Shown here one piece after another: positions 56,651 through 64,000 of a stretch of 64,000 nucleotides of DNA. Source of the stretch: Gloeophyllum trabeum ATCC 11539 (Eukaryota > Basidiomycota > Agaricomycetes > Gloeophyllales > Gloeophyllaceae); assembly GCF_000344685.1 (NCBI RefSeq), contig NW_006920412.1, positions 1,322,937 to 1,386,936 of the forward strand, read 5' to 3'. Under the pieces are notes generated by a model. It made no database searches. It saw only the letters and a list, made by a program, of their open reading frames with translations, and was not told the origin of the DNA. Each line of letters starts with the position of its first letter. Within the stretch, counting starts at the first letter, position 1. A program made the translations under genes and the position numbers.

Positions 56651-58036
56651 CTAGTAATCGTCGTAAACGTAGTCCTCGGTATCGTATTCGTCGTTGTACA
56701 GCGACGACATGAACACGCTGAACATCATCGCCAGGCTGAGGTCAGGCTTTGGCTTCTTAACAGGCAGGGTGCCGTTCTTCGTCTTGGTAGCCTTGGTCTT
56801 GGCACTCCTCTCGGCAAGCTTCTTCAGGTGCGCTTCGTGGCCAAAGGGGCCGCCGTGTACTCGCATCGCGAGCGCATAGACACGAGCATCTTTGAATGAC
56901 CTGATCGGAGGACTGGTGCCTGACGCTTGAGTGCCCGAGGCATCACCGGAGCCATGCCGCGACTTACCCGTTGCGCCTGTACGGATTCCGCTTCGTGCCG
57001 AAGGGAAGTGTCAACTAAAGCGGCGAGCAGACAAGTGAGGAGGGAGAACGGAGCTTCATCTATGAAACCTTGACTCACAAGCTCCTTATCAGTGAGCTAA
57101 AGGATGCATTCAGTTAGACATGGGACGAAGGTGCGATCGTTCCGCTTACCTTATACTTAGCCTTGGCTTCCGTCTACCCGGCACCGATCAGTCTCTGTAT
57201 AGCGCAAAACTCCGTAGGACTAACCGTGGACAGCGGTTGACTATAGTTAACCATTTGGACCACCAGGTCTTTATGCGTCATGACCGCCTTTGATTTGCCC
57301 TTCTTGGGGCTCTGCTGGTCCCGGGATGATGACTCTTGGCCAGGAGCTTCATCAGTCGCAGGCTGAGGCTCGTTTCTCGCGAGCCAAGCCGTAGAAAATA
57401 TACGGTTCACGATGGCTCGCTCGCCGTAATGCGTGCTGTATGAGGCGAGGGCCTGGAGACGAGGTTCTCAGCTCAGACGTATGGTAGACGTAGCGAACCA
57501 AGATAGACCTACCTTCCAGACTTGCTCAGTGTACGCTTTCCTTATCGCACGGCATGTGCCCGACAAGGCCAGATGGTCCTGGAGCTACGAAGGGGATGAG
57601 GACGGAATGACGAGGGATGTAGAGACGTACATACTCGTAAACCGCTCTCGGGTGAGAAGATCTGCGAGTACCAAAGTAACGTTCAAGAGGTGCACCTCTG
57701 AATGAAATAAGGATCCACTGGCATGCGTACCCTGTCCAGTATCTCTACAGGCATCTCTAAAAGAGGACATTTGTCCGTCTTCCATTCCGGAATGTCTGAC
57801 CAAGGCGGAATGGCAACAGTCACCTTTTCATCCTTCTTCGCTGAGGTACCAGTAGCGGCCCTCCGCTTCTTCTTCACTGGGCTATCGGCAGTAGCAGCAG
57901 AAGAAGGGATAGCAGCAGTAGAAGGTGCGCCCGGCGCTTCAGTGGTCATCGTACTTTCGTCGTGACTGGTGTCGTTGCGACGACGCTTACGACTGCTCTT
58001 AGCGACTGTCCCTGTGGACTCTAGTGAAGACGCCAT
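56651..58036 (-). CDS. F-box protein with XPA/Rad14-like motif
   Basis: Starts at 58036 with a basic, serine-rich nuclear-type N-terminus (SSRKRRRND, SPVKKKRRAATG). An F-box-like segment (CPLLEMPVEILDRIFSPESGLR|LQDHLALSGTCRAIRKAYTEQVWK) is interrupted by introns. After NRIFSTAWLARNEP and a disordered stretch comes MTHKDLVVQMVNYSQPLSTVSPTEFCAIQRLIGAG. An exon reading TEAKAKYK|LTDKEL follows; it resembles the xTxAKxxYxLxDxDL motif of the XPA/Rad14 DNA-repair scaffold. The C-terminus has VYALAMRVHGGPFGHEAHLKKLAERSAK and an acidic end (NDEYDTEDYVYDDY). No XPA zinc finger is visible. It could be a ubiquitin-ligase adaptor acting on chromatin; this is inference. Small exons at 56880-57180 are approximate. 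Confidence 0.75.
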
Positions 58037-60126
58037 ATACGCTGGACGTCGGACTGGTATGCGGAGATATGATGGGAGCTATCTGGAGGCAAGTGGGAAC
58101 TCGATAGGCAATTGCCACAAAGAGAAGCCCGAAACCCCACACGTGACGGTGGGTCACAGGGATCACAAGTTCGCCGTCACGTATGTACCCGCGAGCGTCT
58201 TAAACTACGACCTTCACGCCCTCGGTGTGGGTCGTACACTAACTGCTAATTGCCTGCTCGATTTCGACAAGAACGGCCATAGAGTGTGCGAACGTTTCTG
58301 TGTTTCAATTACGGGCGTAGTACTTATATTGGATGGGACCAAGTAGGACCTGGGAACCTAGCCTTTGACGCCGCATTCCGCGATGCCATCGCGAGTCTCC
58401 TGACTGCCGGTCTTCCTTGTCCATTTGACTTGTTATTGCGGGTCATGAGCGCCGCTATATGCTCCTATCTCTTAGTGGAATGTGCCTACCACCCTGTAAC
58501 CAATCCCTTTTCTTTAGTAATGGGGTATCTTCTATAATGCTTCGACCAATCTACGCCTTTTCTGTCGTCCGCGTTCTCAGAACTCAGCGACTGCCTGCAG
58601 CCTGCTCCAGCATGCATTTCATACATTGCAGTACGTGAGTCGTTCTACCTCGTTGAACGTGTGATAAGATGAGATACTCATTTGCCAGGCATTAAAGCGG
58701 GGTGCGCGGTTGCAATGTAACCCTATCGAGATCAGCGTGACGGTTAAGCTTAGATCGCGTCCTCAGATTCATGAACCTTATTGAAAGCTCTTCAAGTCTT
58801 CGGAGAGAAAACGGCTTTGCTGGGCTCTCATTTGTCCATAAGGTCATCAGGTGCGACGTGCACGTGTGAAAGACCAGGCGGACTTGCACGGTGTCTGAGT
58901 GTCTCCTCGACGTTGACGCCGGATGGTCTTAGTCTTCGAGAACGCTCCTCCCTGCTTCGGGGATCGTAGTGAAATCTCATCTCAAGTTGATCCGTCATCT
59001 AGATCTCAAGAATGAAGCACCATTCACCAGATACATGACGGCAGTAATGCGAATCCCACGGTGATATGAAGTCCGCGGTCGAGCGTTCCATTGGAATTCA
59101 GCTGGGATGCTCTCAAAGCCTCGTTTTGTACAGGTTAGGTCAGTTGCTGCAATTTACGTAGACCCTCGAACCTGAGACTTATCCACTACCCATCTTCGCC
59201 TCCACTGCTGTCCCTCTGAGACTGCAGCGAGTAGAAACTCCCATATGCCTAAGATTCTTCTGTTGGCCGATAATGCCGCAGTATGAGAGTCAGAAGGAAC
59301 ACATGAAAGAAGTCGATGGATGCGCTCATATATTCTGGAAGGGTTATCACTGAGTTGATCACCTGGCATACGCTGCACGGGTTCGTGGCTGTTTGTCAGC
59401 GGCTAAGAATTGCTCCATCCCACAACCTGCCTGTGTATGGCGCGTACTCGCGGAATATTTAGCTGGCACTGGGCGGATCGGTCCCGACAAGCTCTCGAAT
59501 GCTCCAGGTCCTATTGTAACCGCGCCAAGTAATCGAGATAAAGCGGAACCAGCAGAGTCTGACTTGAGCCATGCGTGAATCGATAGTAAATCAAACGAAT
59601 GAATGAGGTATAGACTCTTCTGTTCCTTCGGTTCCCTCTAGACAGTGCGCCATGCTGATTACAAGGCCACCTGCTTATAGCCACTCCGACCCACGCCAGC
59701 ATTCGAAGCCAGTCTCCTTGACAGGAAGATGGCGCGAAGAAAATTTGCTCCTTTACATACATGCAGATTGGAACAACTGGATGGATCTTGTACGCGCATG
59801 AAATGAATAATCGGATTCGGTGGATATCTTGGTCCCCTTGTCTTAAATTGAGGTGGGGATAACGAAAGACGCCCCTGTTCCCTTCCTCTCTCCTTATTGT
59901 GTCGAAGGTGAGTATCCATTATCTGTTGATGTGACGCTTTTGAGAAGAGACGGAAGCTAATCTGCGATGCTGCACCGCATATAGTGCCACAGGTACGGAC
60001 TGCTACTGCATCTCGATCAGTCAAGCAAAGTCCGTCCACCGCCGAGGCCAAAGAAGTGGTGAGATTCCCTCTGCATTGAGAACCAAGAGGGATGCGAATG
60101 ATAGATCAGCTGGCAGCTCTCGCGAA
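58037..60126. other. largest gene-poor gap
   Basis: About 2.1 kb, long for this window, with no frame I can link to a domain or join into a convincing spliced gene. No LTR, transposase remnant, tandem array or tRNA was recognised. A GTGAC-ggtgg-GTCAC inverted repeat (58143-58157), with ACACGTGAC overlapping its left arm, lies about 100 bases upstream of the F-box/XPA-like gene. Confidence 0.5.
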
Positions 60127-60472
60127 ATGTGTCATCGAATCCTCCGTTTCGTCAAGTCTACCAACTGTGGTCACCTAACCTTCACGGGGGACGAGTACAT
60201 TGACTGTGGTGAGCGTGACTGTGCCTTGAGCACTGCTCATCCGGTGAATTGTGGAACACCGAGCCGTCCATGCACTTGCCGCCGGTATTATCAGTGCGTC
60301 TGTCCCATGTCCAGATTTGAAATGAGCTAAGGTTTTCTTCTACTCGCGCAGGCAGCCCGAACGTCGTGTAACAGCGGAGGTTAGTCGATTATGTGTTCCT
60401 TGAAGCAGTCTTCTGACGAACCATGTGTCTGGGCAGTCCCCAGATAAATGTTCATCATGCAGAGGAGCATGA
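60127..60472 (+). CDS. 76-residue cysteine-rich protein, function unknown
   Basis: Three exons fit: 60127-60293, 60352-60379 and 60437-60472. Donors and acceptors are GT..AG and the phases match (167 + 28 + 36 bases). The product starts MCHRILRFVKSTNCGHLTF, continues with IDCGERDCALSTAHPVNC and PCTCRRYYQQPERRVTAE, and ends SPDKCSSCRGA. Nine cysteines and two histidines fall in pairs (C..GH, DC..DC, C.C, CSSC), a pattern suggesting zinc binding rather than a secreted disulfide protein, since there is no signal peptide. I recall similarly patterned short proteins in Agaricomycete genomes but cannot name a family or role. Gene callers may miss it because the exons are tiny. It converges with XPD, 124 bases away. 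Confidence 0.68.
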
Positions 60473-60596
60473 CATGATATGCATGACCATTGACGACTAT
60501 TCACGACGACACACAAGCGTACCATATTACCGACTGTACATACTACCTATTATCCGCCGCGGACCTACTGTATTACTACTTGTACAACTATACGCA

Positions 60597-63500
60597 TTAG
60601 ATATCCAGATTGATTTCACCTAGAATCCGGTCATCGAATCCCCCGTCTCCGTACTCATCATCTTCGTCCATTGGTTCGTCTCGCTGTTGTTCTGCCTCCA
60701 GGAGAGCCATCTCCTTCTGCTTAGCTTGAGCTTTCTCAATGTCCTCCAGTGTCCACAGGGAGACTCCCGTCTGATTCTCGTTGGGATTCTGTGAGATGGT
60801 CCGCATGAAGAGCTTCGAGAGCGTCAATGCCATATCAGTTGATAGGTTTGATGTTGTCTCGGTGATATACTGTTGAATCCAGCGTGGCAATTTTGACCGC
60901 TTGTCAGCCCTCGCGAAGCGCTATAGGGATAATGTCAGGACGTCTCGTGATAGCTCACGCGGGAAGACAAGATGCACCTTATCGGCAAAGACCATGAGAC
61001 CCCAGTCGGTTTTACCACGCAGGACGCGTCCCACACACTGAGCGGCGTTACGAATGGCATCAAATCCCAGGAACTCGGATTCACGTATCCGGTAAGCGTC
61101 GCGCAGGTATTCGAGACGGGCCTTGAGGATACGGCTTTCCGTATATTGATACGGAACGCCAAACATGATGACAGCTCTTCCGTAATTATGGTCAAAATCG
61201 ATTCCTTCGGCGACTTTGCCTCGCGCGACGGAAAGCAGGACCGCGCCACGGCCGTTATTGCAAGCCTAAATGATCATGAGAAGATACAGTCAATCAAGCG
61301 CACCAGTTCACTCACCCGTCTGTAATTCTCCAACGCGATGCTAGTCTCGTTGGCGTCCGGGGTCTCCACGAATATCAGCTTGTGTTTCCACACTTCGTTC
61401 AATATTCCCTAAAGAAAGGGGTGATCAACACCGCTGCTGATGACGGAATACGTTCGGAGAAGAAAGGACCCACCATGTCGTTCCAAGCAGCCACGATAGA
61501 TTCCATGTATAAATAACTTGGGAAGAAAGCGACGATACCATCCGGTACAATCTTCGAGTACTCCACGAGTATACTACCGAAATTCCGGACTACCGCTGGG
61601 TCATTACGAACTTCGAAGCGAGAACTGATGGCGACTTGATCACTGCCACGGGTGATAATCTAGGGACGAACGGAGCAGATTGAGCGTCATGAGAGTCCAG
61701 CACCGGAAGGCGCCATGAGGAATGCTTACCAAAGGCAGAAATGCATTCCGCGTCAGTGTCATGGGGTAAGTTTCTTGTACCACCGGAGTGAACTGCAACA
61801 TCTTCGGATACATGTCCAGCGGAGAGATGGTCCCCGACGTGATCACCACACTGCTAAACCGCTCGAAGACTGGCTTAATAGCGATGGCAGGGTCCAGGCA
61901 CCTGTGTCCATTCATAAGCCGGCGTAAGGATAAGTCTTGGGTGTAGTGCTCACACAAAGTGGAAGATCGGGTTGGGCACTGTCGCGTTTTCTGTCTCAAA
62001 AGGTTCGAGAATAAGGAGGAAACCTACACGTATTCAGCCCGCATCAGGGTATTTGAGTAGTCAGGAGACATACCTTTTTCATATGTGGCTACCAAAGTTG
62101 CAAACGAGGCCACCTTCTGAAGGGCGGAAAACTCGTCCACTCGTGTTATTTCCAAAGTCCTAACCAAAGACTGCAACCTCTCCGCGCAAAATCTATCAGA
62201 GTTCACGTGCGCCGTCAGACCATCTATTCCAAGAACAAGATATAAACGAAGTCGTCCCACCGGAGAGGGCGCCGCTCAATATACGTGATATCTTTCAGGT
62301 GCTGCAAGAACGACAGCGGCGTCTCGGCAACCACGTGCAACACCCGCATTCTAGTCTTCGATATTGATGTATTGCAATGTCACCATGTCAGCATAATGCA
62401 AACGAAGTGCCTGACGATCCCACTGCCCACCTTCAGATATTCCACGAACCGCTTTAAGAACGCCACGAAGTGCTCAGCCTTTCGGATGTTCCCAGGGATT
62501 GCTTCTTTCAGGAGATCGTCCGGGAGAACTGCGGACAATCGGCAGGAAGATCAAGGTAGGATAACGTGCGCGGAGCCGTGAGGGGAGAGTATGTTCAGAT
62601 TGAGTATAATTGAAAGGCCCCGAGTCAGTGGAGAACGCACCGGGATTTGCCATGAAGGCGTCTTCGTCGCGCGCGTCGGAGGCTTCTTGCAAACCTTCCA
62701 CGAGCTTGGCGTACTCGTCCTGGAGTTTTGAGGCGTCTGTGCGTTTGATCCTGGCGGAAGCCGTGAGCAGACGCAAATGAAACAACGGAGGGAGTGGAGG
62801 ATCGCGCGTACTCGTCGATCTTCTCACCGAGCTTGGTCACGCTCCGGACAGCTGAGTCGAGCATGGGACGAGTGAGGTCCACGCTCAGAGATTCAATACA
62901 AACGTTATCTGGAGACGTCAATATGAAGCCATGAAGACCGTATGTGGTCGCTTAAGACACTTACCGATGTTGTGCGCCTCGTCAAAGACGACGATCGCGT
63001 CTTTCGACATCTCCTTCGATACCTGTTCTGCGACCTTCGGATCCAGGAGGTAGTGGAAAGAGTAGATAATGACGTCCACAAAGGGCATCTACGACGAGGC
63101 ATATGTCAAAAACTGATCTACAGTATCGAAAGCCGTCCCGCACTTGCCATTCGTCGGACAGTGAAATAAGGACATGTGCCGTTCTCCCTACCGTACTGTA
63201 GTACGTCGGCGAGCGTATAGATGCCTGTTGGGATGAGGTTGCCAGGCTCTTTCTCGCCTAGTTTCTATAATCATGAATCATGTTACAGTGATGTCCCTGT
63301 CAATATCGAAGCAGGTACTCACCTCATGGAAATCGCACAGCTCCACGGAGCCTGGGTTTGCCCTCCCCTTCTCACAGACGGCCGAGTTGGTCAAGTCTCT
63401 ACAGCGGGCATCCACGACTTTCCCCTTCTTCTCTTTCGAGACCTAGCACAACACCCCACTAATCATATCGCCTTCTCGCAACTCGAAGTAGACGCGTACC

Positions 63501-64000
63501 TCGGGGTGAATGCAGAGATTCTTCCGGCTAGTAAGGCCCAGTCCGGTGAAGCTCCTCTCCTTTCTCTTGTCCTCTTCCGTCTCTGCGCATGCTATTCGGT
63601 AGTCCATAAGTCGCTTCAACTCTGACAGGGCCTTCTCGATCTCGGGCACGGTACGTGAGCAGTAGATGAGTTTCCGCCGTGCAGGGTAGAACTGCCACAG
63701 AACTCAGCATAGCGGAGACAGACATATTGGTTTGATCAGTACTTGCTGGTATGATACAATCAGGGAGAGCAGGGATACAGTCTTTCCTGTTCCTGAAGGC
63801 ATCTCGAGTACGCAATGACCCTGTAAAGCACATTAGACATCCCCGGCTTGTCAGCAAGAACGTTTGAATATACAGTTGCGTCAAGTGTCCTCTTGAGGTC
63901 GCACATGTATGCATACTGTTCTACAGCGAAGTTCAGCATAATCCTTGTCATGTTTAGTTACACACAGACCAGGGTAGATGCGGTCATAAGGGAAAATTAT
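60597..64000 (-). CDS. RAD3: TFIIH DNA helicase Rad3/XPD (5' end outside window)
   Basis: 5'-to-3' helicase of TFIIH for nucleotide-excision repair and transcription initiation. The right edge cuts the gene inside FPYDRIYPE, a few residues before [14 protein letters not shown]. Landmarks moving left: Walker [31 protein letters not shown], and the four Fe-S cysteines ([34 protein letters not shown]). Then come the DEAH box ([23 protein letters not shown]), [37 protein letters not shown] and [20 protein letters not shown]. The acidic C-terminus ends [12 protein letters not shown] at TAA 60599-60597. More than ten introns. Every expected motif is present and I see no frame break. Confidence 0.95.

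Noticed and set aside
1..64000. Possible tRNA genes (GGTTCGA-like B-box strings, for example near 17167, 22900 and 62000)
   Set aside because: All fall inside supported protein genes and lack a matching acceptor stem or A-box at the right distance.
1..64000. General enrichment of CACGTG and ACGCGT
   Set aside because: Each 6-mer appears roughly as often as chance predicts (about 16 per 64 kb), so only the exact 9-mer copies in promoters were reported.
1..64000. Bacterial-type systems, CRISPR arrays, transposons or LTRs
   Set aside because: No regularly spaced repeats, transposase or reverse-transcriptase motifs, or terminal repeats were seen; gene structure is eukaryotic throughout.

Overview
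This is nuclear DNA of a filamentous basidiomycete. It looks like an Agaricomycete, and several small families resemble what I know from Polyporales. The support is dense intron-rich genes with introns of about 50-60 bases (GT..AG), very short intergenic gaps, and a typical fungal gene set: Zn2Cys6 regulator, Trs120, Nur1, Yme1, Vps55, a BimC-type kinesin-5 and a trifunctional C1-THF synthase. I see no bacterial operons, CRISPR arrays, rRNA, convincing tRNA or transposons. The window holds 27 protein genes I can support. All are complete except the last, RAD3/XPD, which runs off the right edge.

Layout. 0-2 kb: an F-box protein. 2.4-5.6 kb (-): a Pumilio/PUF RNA-binding protein with eight readable repeats. 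7-11 kb (-): kinesin-1 heavy chain. 11.4-11.8 kb (-): elongation factor Elf1, diverging from 12.0-15.9 kb (+): mitotic kinesin-5. 16-21.7 kb: Vps55 (+) and the TRAPPII subunit Trs120 (-). 21.9-24.5 kb: oligosaccharyltransferase Ost3/6 (+) and a long Pmp3-family protein (-). 24.8-28.5 kb (+): a four-finger C2H2 factor and fructose-1,6-bisphosphatase. 28.7-35 kb: nuclear rim protein Nur1 (-), a membrane-anchored coiled-coil protein (+) and a PNGase A-like glycoamidase (+). 35-38.6 kb (-): C1-THF synthase with two candidate starts. 39.4-41.8 kb: a SAM methyltransferase (+) convergent with a Zn2Cys6 factor (-). 42.4-51.8 kb: mitochondrial PheRS (+), GrpE/Mge1 (-), a basic disordered protein (+), a GCIP-like protein (-) and the i-AAA protease Yme1 (+). 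52.3-58 kb: an acidic orphan (-), an M28 aminopeptidase (+) and an F-box protein with an XPA-like motif (-). 58-60.1 kb: apparently gene-free. 60.1-60.5 kb: a 76-residue cysteine-rich protein split over three exons. 60.6 kb to the end (-): XPD helicase.

Most genes are housekeeping: traffic and secretion (Vps55, Trs120, Ost3, PNGase A, M28 peptidase), mitochondrial function (PheRS, Mge1, Yme1, possibly C1-THF synthase), transcription and repair (Elf1, XPD), and cell division or nuclear structure (kinesin-5, Nur1). From 32.5 kb to the right edge, 14 consecutive genes alternate strand without exception, so neighbours share divergent promoters and convergent ends.

The most interesting signals are these: a CGG-AGTT-CCG element upstream of both the Zn2Cys6 gene and the neighbouring methyltransferase gene; a nested inverted repeat bracketed by two CCACGTGAC boxes in the Nur1 divergent promoter; an in-frame 57-base intron inside zinc finger 2 of the C2H2 factor; a GC-AG intron that splits the catalytic zinc motif of Yme1; a possible dual cytosol/mitochondrion start in C1-THF synthase; and the small cysteine-rich gene. 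Splice sites were placed by eye from GT/AG (or GC/AG) and protein continuity, so individual boundaries may be off even where the gene call is firm.
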